Assembly: GCF_000002875.2 (NCBI RefSeq)
Contig: NC_009419.2
Span: 304,433-368,432, forward strand
DNA: 64,000 nucleotides
Direction of reading: 5' to 3'
From: Leishmania infantum JPCM5
Taxonomy: Eukaryota; Euglenozoa; Kinetoplastea; Trypanosomatida; Trypanosomatidae
Part shown: positions 19,337 through 29,638 of the stretch, in pieces
How positions within the stretch are numbered: the first letter of the stretch is position 1
How the letters are laid out: each line of letters starts with the position of its first letter
Notes under the pieces: model-generated
Database searches by the model: none
The model's input: only the letters and a program-made list of their open reading frames with translations
Told to the model about the DNA's origin: nothing
Position numbers and translations under genes: made by a program

Positions 19337-21526
19337 ATGCGCCGCGCACCACGGACGCTCGTGCTATGCACACTTCCTCTGTGTGCGCAGCGTTGCCAGC
19401 ACAGCACCCCTGCGCCGGCGCCTGGAGAATCGCCTTCAAAAACAGCCCTAAATGCCGAGGTGAGTGTGTCAACGGCGCCACCACCGACAACCTCTTCATC
19501 GGCGGTGCCTTCGGGCTCTGCCACGGACCAGCACAGAGGCGCCGATGCCCCCTATCGATCGCTCTATCCTCAAGTCAAGCTGCGTGCCACAACGCAGGAG
19601 CGCCCCTACAAGCGGAGAGGGTTTGTAGCCTTCGAAGAGGCGGAGACGGGCGTCGAGCAGCGGCCTCGCTTAGAGGACGGCTCTGCGCAAGTAATCGCCC
19701 ACTTACCCACTGCTGCTGAGACGGGTGGCGCCGCCATCCTCCCAGGCCATCGGCGCTCCCACGCGCAAACGTCGCTCGCCACGCAGGAAGGCGGTTGCGG
19801 TCAGCTGAGCGACGCAGCGGAAGGAAACGAGGCTCAGCAGTTCCTCGACGAGGTGCAGCGGCAGGTCGACGTTGCCCGGCACGCGCGAAACCAAGCCATC
19901 CCCTTCCCCCAAAAACCGGAGGCGAACAGCCCGGCGTTTCGTCGCATCAAGCGGCACGCAAAAATGAAGATTGAGGTGCCCGACCCAGATTACCCCACAT
20001 TTGCCCGCAAGGATAAAGTGATGCAGCTGCCCCCGCCGCACGAGCATCCGTGGGTGCGCAAGAACACCCCGATCGGTCCCTTCATCGTTCACGGCGACGG
20101 GCAAATCCACCAGACGGGCGGGACGGGGCAGGTAGACTTCGACGATAGCTCGGTGAATGAGAAGCTGCCGCAGTCGTACCGTGGGCTGCAGCACCGGTCG
20201 ACGCTGCAGCGGCAGCTCCCGCAGGACAACGGTCGCGTGCTTCAGGAGGCTGTCATAAAGCACAGCTTCACGCTGACCGGGCGAGGCCTCTTCGCGACGC
20301 GGCGCATTGCAAAGGGAGAGACGATCATGATTGTCCAGAGCACCGCGCGCAACGTCGGTGTGAAGGGCGAACTGCAGCGACTGGAGGAGATGTGCACAGA
20401 TATCCTCATCGCCTGCCGCGACGGCGACGCGCGTGCGTGCGACTACCTGCACGACTGGATTCTGACTGGGCAGCCCTCCTCATTACTGGAGCACTGGCCT
20501 GCCGCAAGCACGTCGCGCGTGATGGATGCGATCGGCGGGGCGGACGTGCTTCGCGCACTGGAGCTGCACCCCATCCACATCGCGCGCATGGCCGCCATTA
20601 TCGATCTAAACAGCTTCCTCGTTGAGAGTAGCTTTTCGGAGCGCAAGGGCATGGCCTATTTTCCCGAGGCTGGCTTCCTGAATCACAGCTGCGCGCCGAA
20701 CGCGACCTACGACATTATGCCGGAGCACGTCTTTTGCGANACGGACTACTACCTGGATGAGGCAACAAGGGCAACCGCGGCAGAGAGTGGGGAAGAAGAG
20801 GATGTACAGGGTACCGTCATGGCTGCCGACGACGCCGGCACGAGCTCCACGGCCGCCCCATGCCCCGCGCGCGCAGCACAGCCGCCGGCGGCAGTGGGAT
20901 ACATCTCGTCCAGCCAGGTTTTGGTTTGTGACGGCGTGCCAGAAGGACAACGTCACGTGGCGTTATTTGGCCGCGAGGATCGCCTCGCGGCCTACCCGGA
21001 CCTCACCGAGGCCGACGCCCCTGTGTATCTCTTCTGCTGCCGGGCCGAGAAGGAGATCGAAGCCGGGGAGGAGATCGTCATCAGCTACGTGCCCCCGCAG
21101 TGGTCCTTCGACAACCGGCAGTACGTCCTGCACGACCGCTATCGGTTTTGGTGCAAGTGCCCCAAGTGCTCACCAGTGCTCGACAAGAAGTACGCGCGGG
21201 TGCCGAAGATGATCGTCGCGATGGTGCTGGTGAGCATCGTGCTTCAGATCATGGTCTTTCGGCAGCGCAGCCTCAAAAATGCAGTGGACAAGGACTACGA
21301 GCAGCTGGCGGCCATGTCGGAAGAGGAGCGACTGGAAGAACTGCGTGCGCGCGGCATCGACGTGGAGGCGATCACAGCGGACGCTGTCGAACGACGCAAG
21401 CAGCGGCGCGTCGGGCTGTTTGAGATGCTCGAGGAGGACCGGCTGAACCGCCTGTACGAGCCGGAGAACCGCGGTCCGATGAACATTGTCAACCTCATGG
21501 ACGCACACGCAAAGCCCCCACGGTAG
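19337..21526 (+). CDS. SET-domain protein with C-terminal membrane segment
   Basis: The product has 729 residues. A split SET domain is visible: TLTGRGLFATRRIAKGETI near 312, NHSCAPNATYDI near 448, a ~90-residue low-complexity insertion, then KEIEAGEEIVISYVP near 570, followed by the post-SET-like cysteines CKCPKC near 605. This is the SMYD-like layout of protein lysine methyltransferases (S-adenosylmethionine donor). Directly after the cysteines comes a hydrophobic stretch (MIVAMVLVSIVLQIMVF, about 622-640), then a charged helical tail. The N-terminus (MRRAPRTLVLCTLPLCAQRC) resembles an organelle presequence. Together these suggest a membrane-tethered methyltransferase outside the nucleus; the substrate is unknown. 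One base is ambiguous (N at 20740), leaving one codon as Asp or Glu. ATG 19337 was chosen because the upstream open frame is leader-like. Confidence 0.88.
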   Translation: MRRAPRTLVLCTLPLCAQRCQHSTPAPAPGESPSKTALNAEVSVSTAPPPTTSSSAVPSGSATDQHRGADAPYRSLYPQVKLRATTQERPYKRRGFVAFEEAETGVEQRPRLEDGSAQVIAHLPTAAETGGAAILPGHRRSHAQTSLATQEGGCGQLSDAAEGNEAQQFLDEVQRQVDVARHARNQAIPFPQKPEANSPAFRRIKRHAKMKIEVPDPDYPTFARKDKVMQLPPPHEHPWVRKNTPIGPFIVHGDGQIHQTGGTGQVDFDDSSVNEKLPQSYRGLQHRSTLQRQLPQDNGRVLQEAVIKHSFTLTGRGLFATRRIAKGETIMIVQSTARNVGVKGELQRLEEMCTDILIACRDGDARACDYLHDWILTGQPSSLLEHWPAASTSRVMDAIGGADVLRALELHPIHIARMAAIIDLNSFLVESSFSERKGMAYFPEAGFLNHSCAPNATYDIMPEHVFCXTDYYLDEATRATAAESGEEEDVQGTVMAADDAGTSSTAAPCPARAAQPPAAVGYISSSQVLVCDGVPEGQRHVALFGREDRLAAYPDLTEADAPVYLFCCRAEKEIEAGEEIVISYVPPQWSFDNRQYVLHDRYRFWCKCPKCSPVLDKKYARVPKMIVAMVLVSIVLQIMVFRQRSLKNAVDKDYEQLAAMSEEERLEELRARGIDVEAITADAVERRKQRRVGLFEMLEEDRLNRLYEPENRGPMNIVNLMDAHAKPPR

Positions 21527-23475
21527 TGCTCACACGTGCACATGTCGTGGTGTGCGCAGTGCGGTTAAAGGAAGCTGATCAAGATGAGAGCGATGATGAT
21601 CACGTACAATGTGCGCATCCTTCGCGAGATGACGGCACTGCTCCTTACACCATCGGGCGTGCGCAGCTAGAAAATGCGCACCTCATATTTACTGCATGTC
21701 GTAGGGGTGAAGAGGGGTGAGCAGCAGCCGTCATCCGTGTTTCTGCCCTCTTGCGCTTCGAAGTCTCCGCGGGGTGGTGACGCGAGAAGTCAGAGGTCGC
21801 TCTCACACGCTGCTGGGCCCTTGCGCAGACGGGCAAGTGGCCGCCGTCGATGAAAACGCGTCGTGCCGTCTCCTTAGGGCCCAGGGGCACGGCCGCGATG
21901 TGTGCGCTCTCATGATCCAGCAACCCACCCCCTCCTTGCCTGCATGGCCTCTGGCGTCTATCCTGTCCTCTGCTCGCACAGCATGGCAGCTGCAATGCAC
22001 ACGCCCCTCTCGCTCCCTGCACTCTCTCCTCCCCTCTCTTTCTGCAGACGATGCGCCAGCTCAACGGAACGAGTGTTTTAGGCTCATCGCTTCACCAGTC
22101 ACCACCCCGACAGAGACCGCCACCGTCAAGCATGTTGGGTGCACCGAGTCCGGCAGCAGGCGAATTCAGACGCCGTCTTGTACAGCTTCAGGGGTGACGG
22201 GCGGACTAGGCAGCAGAGACACTAACGGGCCGAAGATCCTGGCAGCCCTCTCCGCGCCGAGGGGCAGCACCATCCGCGAGAACCCTCAAAGAGCTCTGAA
22301 GGCAGGGCTGCCCGTCGGGTGGCCGGTAGAGGGACAGGACAATGAGGTGCTCACAGGGGTGGAAGCTTGCCACGCGGGAAGACGACGCCCACGGAACTCC
22401 ATTTTCTTCTGCTAGAGTGCACGCCAATACAGCTGTGTTGCACGTGCACGCAACTGGCAGTGTATCCGCTTGATTGCCCTGATCATGTGCATACGATGCA
22501 CACGAAAAGCATGCACCCAGCCGACACACCGTCCCCAGGAACTTTTGGGTATTGAAGCGGAAAGACTGATCCTTCGTTATCAAACTCAGGGTGTGGCCCC
22601 TCCTTTCCACTCAGCTGTGCCGCACCGAGGCTCGCGGGCTGGAACTCGCGGTAGCGCTGGCTGTGTGGGGAGAGGGGGGTTCGAGGCTGTAGCGCCATAG
22701 CAAAAAGAAGTGTGCCGAACGAGACGTGGATGGACGACATGTATGCGAGTGCTACGGGAGTGGCGAGCGAGTCGCTGAAGGACGCACGAGCAGCAGCAGC
22801 AACAGCAGCGGGGCGCGCACGTTCTCTTCCCCGGCTTCCCCGCGGTAAACTGGGTCGAGGCGAAACGACGCGAAAAGAGGAATGCCGCGCCAAGGGGCAA
22901 CACAAGTCGTGAACTCAGTCAGCGAAACACACGAAAACAAAGGAAACGAGCGTGTGCGAGTTGTTCGAAGGTTTGCCCTTTTCGTGGTTTATCTCGAGGT
23001 CATGTTTTGGCTGGGTGAGTGGTGCCGTTGAGGGTGCTGGCACCCCATCACCACCACGACCACCACCGCCTGTTTCTCGCACACTACGTCGCTGTCTTAC
23101 TCATGCATCGCCTCTCAGCTCACGCCTCCTCTCCTTCAGTTTGCGTCGCTTTCCGTTTCCCAACCACTCCCTCGTACCCCCACCCGCCCGTCTTTCTCCT
23201 TTTCTCCATGCCTTGCCAATTGGCCAGCTCGTGCCGTGCAACCCCCCTCATCACAGCCCACACGGGTCAAACACGGAACCAGTAACAAGCAGGCGAAAGA
23301 CAACGAAGGCCCCGTACGATTCGTACCCCCCCCCCCTCGCAGCAACCGCACGTAGAAAGCAGGGGGAGGGGGATCGAGCACAAAGTGTGTGCGCAAATGG
23401 CCATATAGCCCGCTGCAAGTCGAGAACACGAGTGCCCCTCTGAATTGGTGGCATCTGTCCTTCTCCTCCAAGCAC

Positions 23476-23523
<48 letters not shown>

Positions 23524-23729
23524 CATCCGCAGGGGAGCGGAGAGAGAGCTGACCGGTGGCGTGTGCTTCGCGCGCACAGGCGCACCTATACATAGAACAG
23601 TCAACTCTAGTTACATAGACGGCGCGTCGTCACTCGCATTTCACCGTGTTCTCCGCGTGCGCGTGCGCGATCGCAGCCAAAAGGGAAGCCCCTTCCGGCC
23701 GCTTTTCTTTCACGCAGTGATATTGTGTC
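21527..23729 (+). other. Long intergenic region with (TG)n tract
   Basis: This 2.2-kb spacer has a 232-codon open frame at 21717-22415 without protein character and no convincing gene. It includes GC-richer sequence at 21840-22330 that could be a very degenerate repeat, a pyrimidine-rich part at 23060-23200 and a long TG run at 23478-23520. Confidence 0.5.
23478..23520. repeat. (TG)21 microsatellite
   Basis: Forty-three bases of uninterrupted alternating TG, the longest dinucleotide run in the window. Alternating purine-pyrimidine sequence of this kind can adopt Z-DNA. It lies about 210 nt before the FHA gene, likely in its leader. Confidence 0.95.
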
Positions 23730-26500
23730 ATGCCTCGCAGGAAGGCGTCGAGAAAGGCAGCTTCCACTGTAGCTGCCGCGTCGCATGACAGCCCCGTCTC
23801 CTCCCACCCCGGTGAGCCGGCTGCCTTCCAGCTGGCTGTGGTCAACTCTTGCCTATGCAACGAAGACGTGCGACTCCCTCGGCTGCCGACGCCGGCGCTG
23901 CTGACCCCGTTTTATGCCCAATACGAATCGACCGCCGCTGCAGCCTCGCTGCGCACAACGTCTCCGTGGAAAAGCGACTACTGGTGCACGAAGGTGGCGC
24001 ACGTGGCGCTTGGCCGTCACTCGGCCCTTCCAGCCGTCTACAGGCTGCGGCACGAGTGTGCCGGGCGGCTTCATGCCCGCGTCGTGTACGTGCAAGCAGC
24101 AGCCGTGCACCGGCAGCTCTACAAAGCCTACCCACCCCTGCCACGGAGCAAGACGCATGCGACAACGGTTGGCGAGGTTGGGGACGATGACGACGTGGTA
24201 ATAGTTGAGCCGACGACACGAGGCGATGTTGTAGCAGGTCCCGCTGGCCCGCCTCCGCCGACTGCCTTCAAGGCCTCGTACTACCTCCTCATCAACCACA
24301 GCGAGAATCCAATCTTTGTGGGCCCAGACCGGGTGCCGCAGGGCCGCAGCGTGGTGCTTCGAGAGGGCGACGTGCTAAGCTTCCTCGAGTGTGCATTCGA
24401 CGAAGATAGCGGCGTTCTCGACGAAGCTGGCGTCGCCGATGGTGGGGGTGGCGCGGAGGGGCATTGCAAGGGCACATCAATCGACGCGGAAGCAGTGGAG
24501 TGTGCTGCAACGACGGTGGAACAAGTTCAACAGCTCGCGGCGGAGTCCTTGTGGCGATGCGTCGACACATCTACAGCAGGATCCGCATCTCGGTCATCGT
24601 CGTCGTCTTTCACAGCCCACCAAGTGCGTGTACCTCACCGCATCGTGGCAACACGTCGTTTCTACGAAGTGCCGCACGTAGTTCAGGAGTACATGCGTTG
24701 GTGGCACCGTCACACAACGCAGCTTTTTGAGCAGCGCCACGTGAACGGCAGACACACCGCATCACCCGCGAACGAGCCGATGGGCGCTACCTTTTCTTGG
24801 ATGGTGTCCGGCAACCACCTCGTACGCGCGCCGAGTATCGCTAACAGCGGCATCGGATTTGTAGCGCCGGCTTGTGCCAAAGCGGAGGGTGCCTATGACA
24901 TCTCAGCCGCGTCGGCGGGGCAGCTCTCCTCCCCTCCTCCTCTCTGCTCCCAACGCAGGGGGAGTCGCAGCCCGTCTCCGCTGCCCCGTATGCAGCAACG
25001 GCAGCAGCGCCGTTTTTCCGAGGACCTCTTAAAGACCCCGGCTGTCGTCACGGCTCTAAGTCAGTGGCTGAAGGATACGGAGGATATGGAGGAGGTGACG
25101 GATGAGGTGCACTCGCCACTGGCAGCGCGGCTGCTGTTGGACCGCGCATGGCTCTGGCGCCTTGTTCGCCGCCACCATCGGCAGCAAGCGACGCCTCAGC
25201 CGCAGTCCTCGAGTCCCGCCGCACGCGACGCGTTCAGTTCTTCGCTGAAGCTGGAAGACAAAACGACGACGACGACCACCGCTGGGCTGGCGTGCGCCGC
25301 GACGGTGAAAAAGCGGGAAGTCGTGGAACCCGGCAGTGTGCCCCCGCAGCTTGGCGGCTCCCCTTCCCCACAGAGCGCATCTGACGACGTGGCCGAGCGC
25401 TTTCGCATCTCTGTCCCAACTGTGCTTGGCGATCCCCTCGCCACCGGTCACGGTGCGTCGCTGGCGCTCACCACCACGCCGTCACGTGCGGCTAGCGTGG
25501 TGCAAGCAGTGCTCGAGGAGCTGCGGCAGAGTCACGGCAAAAAGAAGAGCCCCGCCAGCGAGCAGGGAGCACACGCTCTACTGCCTCCGTTGTTTGGGAA
25601 CGAGCCCAAAGCGGGCACTGAAGTTGCTCGCACTGCACCAGATGTGCGCCGGACTCTCTGCCTGGACGCCGAGCCGATCCACGTGTACGCGAACAGCAAC
25701 ACACACAGTGCGGCGAGGCCTGTGAGCGGAGAGGCATCACAGTGGCCGCTAAAGCGTCTATCTTCTCCGGCGGTGTCTGTCGGGATGCCGACGTGCGTGC
25801 CAGCTGTGCGCATCAGACCGGCAATGCTCCCGGTCTACGTCTTCACTCGCCGAAGCCCAAGCCCCGACGCTTACACGCGCGAGCAGAGCTCCTTCACACA
25901 TGCGCGCTCCCTCTCCGCTCNNNNNNNNNNNNNNNNNNNNNNNNNNNNNNNNNNNNNNNNNNNNNNNNNNNNNNNNNNNNNNNNNNNNNNNNNNNNNNNN
26001 NNNNNNNNNNNNNNNNNNNNNCTGGCGCCGCTGCCGGCGCCGTCGAGGATCATCAGTCACGATCACGAGGAGGCACGCGGGGACAAGGTGGTCGTTGGCG
26101 GAACGGTCAGCAGAGGAAGACCACCGGTGGCGGCGCAGCGAGTGATCCTTCGCCCGCGTTGGTCGAGCCGTCGTCGCCGATACCCACAACAGCGGCGCTG
26201 CCTCCGCATGAGTCACACGCAGATTCGAGCGCGCACGAAGACAGCTTCCTCTGGATCGATGAGTCAGAGAAGGCTGAGAAGGTGCCGTGTGCTTCCACGA
26301 CACGAAAACGACGGCCGGGCAAGAAGACCTCAGCTACGCGCAAGAGACGCGCCTCTGAGACGTTACCGCCGGCGGCGGAGACGAAAGCGGCCCGTGCCGA
26401 TGGCACCTCCGTTGCATTCGAAGCGCCGCCGCCAACGCCGACTGCGAAGTCGAAGCCATCACGGCACGCCAAGACAACTCCACGCATCAGCTCGAGGTAG
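23730..26500 (+). CDS. FHA-domain protein, interrupted by an assembly gap
   Basis: The ATG at 23730 starts MPRRKASRKAASTVAAAS, a basic N-terminus. A forkhead-associated domain lies at about residues 85-220: VALGRHSALP, then GRLHARVVYVQ, a long acidic insertion (DDDDVVIVEPTTRGD), then YYLLINHSENPIFVG and LREGDVLSFLE. FHA domains bind phosphothreonine peptides, often in nuclear signalling. The middle is Ser/Pro-rich. A run of 101 Ns at 25921-26021 breaks the gene. After it, the frame that reads through protein-like sequence to TAG at 26498-26500 contains KRRPGKKTSATRKRRAS, a nuclear-localisation-like cluster. This frame differs from that before the gap, which is expected if the gap length is arbitrary. 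The alternative frame running to 26627 reads as Arg-rich shadow sequence. Exact length and central residues are therefore unknown. Confidence 0.75.
25921..26021. other. Assembly gap (101 N)
   Basis: Undetermined bases inside the FHA gene. The gap size is probably arbitrary, so neither the reading frame nor the distance across it can be trusted. Confidence 0.98.
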
Positions 26501-27063
26501 GCAACGCCGTTATGATGGGGAGTTCATCTGGCAAGGTGCAAAAGAGGGGTGCGGTACTTCGGGCCCTCTTCCACCTCTCCTTCACAGAAACCCCTTGAGG
26601 ACACACATGGACAACAACAAAATCTGAACAGCAGGGCAGACTAGAGTAGCAGCACGGAACGATCCCCCGAGAAGTCGTGATGCAGCCGAGCCGAGTCACG
26701 TGGGCGTCCGTTGCTCTTGCATGCGTGTCTCTGTGTCTGTGCGCCGGCACAAGGATCTCTCGAAGAGCACGACGCCACACGCAGTCACTCCCATCTTGGA
26801 CAAGCGCCATTCGAAGAAACGGCCGTGCTACTTTCATCGTCGTTCATGATTCCACCACCACCACCATCGTCTAAAACCTCCTCTCTCTCTCTCCCCCCAC
26901 CCCCTTGCCTCCCTCCTGCCCTCGTGCTCCTTTTGTTCTGTAGCAAATCCGGTTCTGTGCGTGCTACACATCCGTTGCTAATCAAGACCCACACGCACAC
27001 GCACATACAATCATACACGGCCATACTCTCTTCTCCCTCCCCCTTCCTTTGCACGTACTAAAG
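26501..27063 (+). other. Intergenic region
   Basis: Spacer of 563 nt holding the 3' UTR of the FHA gene and the leader of PA26. Apart from the acceptor at 26942-26943 and a CA-rich stretch at 26989-27008, nothing stands out. Confidence 0.6.
26942..26943 (+). promoter_or_regulatory. Spliced-leader acceptor of PA26
   Basis: An almost pure pyrimidine tract (about 26878-26938) ends in TTTTGTTCTGTAG, a textbook acceptor. The resulting 5' UTR of about 120 nt has no upstream ATG, which supports ATG 27064 as the start. Confidence 0.75.
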
Positions 27064-27756
27064 ATGCCACCGAAGCGTGGTGCTATGGCGCAGGCAATCC
27101 GCGACGCTTTCACTGAGGAGGCGAGTTTGACCGTAGTGGAAGAGTGGTCCTCGAAGGTGGTGAGTGACCTCGAGGCGCGCGCCACGAACGCACATCACGC
27201 ACGCCAGGGAGTGTTGGCGAAGCCCTACACGGCCGACGCCGCGGAAACGGTGCCAGTCACAGTCGTGGCGTCGCTTCGTGAATTCCAGGGGCAGCTGCAC
27301 GACATCTATCGCGCCGCCGAGACGATCCGCACCGTCATCGCGTGCCGAATTCCTGAGCTAAAGGCGGAGGACAACCTCGGCGTCGAGGTGCAGATGGCCG
27401 TCTTGAAAATGATCGACTCGCTGGAAGGGAAGCTGCTCGGTAGCTCCAGTGGCGACAAGGAAGGCGGTGCGCCAGGTGTGGCGGGCATGTACGCGGCACG
27501 CGAGTACCTTGCCGCGCGCGGGTCTGTGGAAGACAAGGTACTCGGCAACGTCAGCGGCGACGACAAAAAGACAAAGTCCGCGGCACCGTCGGTGCTGATG
27601 GAGCTTCAACAGATTGATGCGGATGCGCTGTTGAAGCTAGAGCTCAGCGCCACGCAGATCTCGACGCAGATCCGCTCCTTCATCAACGCTTACGCAGTCA
27701 ACTGGAAGAAGCTAATCCAGCCGCGCTCCAACGCATCGGAGAAGAGCATCAGCTAG
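27064..27756 (+). CDS. PA26: Proteasome activator PA26 (11S/PA28 family)
   Basis: The 230-residue product closely resembles the trypanosome 11S activator PA26: N-terminus MPPKRGAMAQAIRDAF, the helix segment AAETIRTVIACRIPE, the activation-loop region KAEDNLGVEVQMAVLK near residue 105, MYAAREYLAARGSVEDKVLG near 143-162, and the C-terminal helix FINAYAVNWKKLIQPRS. PA26 forms a heptameric ring that docks its C-termini into pockets of the 20S proteasome alpha ring and opens the gate through the activation loop, independent of ATP and ubiquitin. The Gly/Ser-rich linker near 123-137 and the acidic/lysine linker near 165-175 are typical loop positions. ATG 27064 starts the conserved N-terminus. Repeat copy B lies about 570 nt downstream, probably in its 3' UTR. 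Confidence 0.96.
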   Translation: MPPKRGAMAQAIRDAFTEEASLTVVEEWSSKVVSDLEARATNAHHARQGVLAKPYTADAAETVPVTVVASLREFQGQLHDIYRAAETIRTVIACRIPELKAEDNLGVEVQMAVLKMIDSLEGKLLGSSSGDKEGGAPGVAGMYAAREYLAARGSVEDKVLGNVSGDDKKTKSAAPSVLMELQQIDADALLKLELSATQISTQIRSFINAYAVNWKKLIQPRSNASEKSIS

Positions 27757-28328
27757 GTGCTGTATCAGTGACGGAAAAAGAGGCGCCCTCGAGGTGTGGA
27801 GGGGCACAATGGCGTAGGGGACATCTCATGCGCGCCTTCCATCTTGTGCAAGTGCGGGGCTGCCCGCACAAGGACGATGCTGGGCCTCCGCTGTAGCCGT
27901 GCCAGGGTCGAGCCGACTTTACATCCGCACTTCCCCCTCTCCCCTCCTTTGCCCTCTCGTCCTCGTCATGGGTACTAGTGGTCGTCAGCCACACGTATTG
28001 TTGTTCCCCATTGGAACGCTTGTAAGGATTTTTTTTGAGGGGAGAAAAGGGGGCTCCCCCTTTCCTGTCTATTATCTAGTGTGTGTGTGTGTGTGTATGG
28101 TGGTGGTGGTGGCGGCTGTGGGGAGTACGTCGTCAGCCCTGCTAGAGTCCACTTGTCCTTTGTTCTCCACCCTCTCTTCAGCCACAGCTCCTCGCATTGT
28201 ACCCCACTCGTATCCCATGCGTTGCCGGATCTATCGAGCCATTTATTAATCAGTTTCCAGGGTTGATGTTGCTGTTGTCCGCCTCCTCTTTCTAGTTTTC
28301 TTTTTATTTCGTTGCTCGTCCGTGGCCA

Positions 28329-28735
28329 TGCCGACCACCTCAGTGCGTGATAGCAGGACCTAGTTACTCACACTCTCTGTTGGGAAGCCAAGAGCCTGCA
28401 CAGCCTGCCCAAGGGTAACAGCTGCAGGCTCTTGGTGCCGGCAGGACAGGCCTGGGCGGGCGCCGTGCGGAAGAGACTTGTGATCATGGCCACGTTTGGA
28501 CCAGCCCACTACGGATCGTGTCGGCGATGCGCTGATGCCGAGTGCAGCCCGTGGCCTGGACTACGCTGTATGCAGTAGAAGTGCAGTTGGCCGTACGACG
28601 CCAAACGGTGTTGGGCGGCCCGGCTCCTTGGCACAGCCGTAGCGCACCAGAGGTAGGTGAGCTGTGATTGGATGCATATATTTGTTGGAATGTTCCTGGT
28701 AGAGTGACACGTTGAAGAGAAAAAAAAAACGATCT
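28329..28735 (+). repeat. Young ~390-bp dispersed repeat with hairpin, copy B
   Basis: This copy is nearly identical to copy A from GACCACCTCAGTGCGTG (about 28333) through AGCTGTGATTGGATGC (28675). It then diverges into an A-rich 3' end (CACGTTGAAGAG followed by an A-run at about 28720-28730). The 13-bp hairpin is at 28388-28400 with 28423-28435. It has the same sense orientation as copies A and C and lies between PA26 and the AMPK-gamma gene. Confidence 0.85.
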
Positions 28736-29598
28736 CCGTTGACGAAAGTGGGGGGGTGCTGAGTGTGTGTGCGTGGGCATGTGTCTGTCTCTCCATGTGT
28801 AGCGGAGCGCAGCTGTTCCTCTCGCTCTCTACCCCTCTTTAGCGGCAACAGCGTAGCTTCTTACGTGCGCACACGTGAAGGTGTTCCCGTCGCAGCGACA
28901 CAACGAACGCCTGCCGCAAAAACTTACGAGGACGAAAGCCGACGAAAAACAGGGAGTGCGCGACCCAGGATGAACCTTTGTATCCGCCTCTATCTCATCG
29001 TTCGCTCAGAGCGCTGTCCACAAATGGCAAGGTGCAGAGAAGACCGTCATCCATGCGCTCCATGATTCACCACGTTCAGCCGTCATGATAACCACTACCC
29101 GAACCCCTCTTTTTATCACTCCCTACGTGGTCACGCCACACGCGTAACCGTACGCATGCACGGCCACGCGCGCATATCGCATCGCGCACCTCCGTCCTAA
29201 CTGCCACATAGTTTGTCCGCGCGCACTTTTCTGTTTTCTTTCCACATTTTTTTTTCGGAGCTCCGCGAGGCGTACGTCTCGGACGCCTCCTCCTAACTGC
29301 GTGTCCTCTCGTTGCGATTGTACACTTGCATTGCTGGCTCTCTGTTGCCCTCTTTCCACCCCCCAACCCCCCCTCTGTCGGAGCAACAGCACGCTGCTGG
29401 TCACCTTCGTTTTGTTCTGTCTTTAGGGGGTTTATGTGTTTGTGTGCGCCCCGGAACGCCATCTCCCCTCCTCCTCCCTTTTTTCGCGCCTTTATTCCGT
29501 CTCCTCCCATACGCCCACGTCTCGCGAATCCCTCTCTCTCACGCTGTTTTCTATCATTTCTTGTTTTTTTCTTTTCGCTCACCCTTCTCCGTTCAACT

Positions 29599-29600
29599 AG
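29599..29600 (+). promoter_or_regulatory. Spliced-leader acceptor of the AMPK-gamma gene
   Basis: A T/C tract at about 29550-29594 leads to GTTCAACTAG. The predicted 5' UTR is 38 nt and has no ATG before 29639. Confidence 0.7.
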
Positions 29601-29638
29601 AACTCGTGCCCCCCCCTCTTACCTACCCACGCGTAATT

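Larger units (their letters stand above)
27757..29638 (+). other. Intergenic region with young repeat copy B
   Basis: A 1.9-kb spacer containing a GT run near 28081-28098, repeat copy B and the splice acceptor of the next gene at 29599-29600. The remaining sequence is pyrimidine-rich or mixed with no credible ORF. Confidence 0.6.

Noticed and set aside
21840..22330. Possible further degenerate SIDER, perhaps in antisense
   Set aside because: A few short resemblances (for example a GGCGCAT-like block on the - strand) were seen, but no ordered series of shared blocks as in the three accepted copies.
21717..22415. 232-codon ORF downstream of the SET gene
   Set aside because: Composition is Arg/Ser/Pro-rich with no domain or helix pattern and no acceptor of its own; the overlapping frames look similar, as expected for GC-rich spacer.
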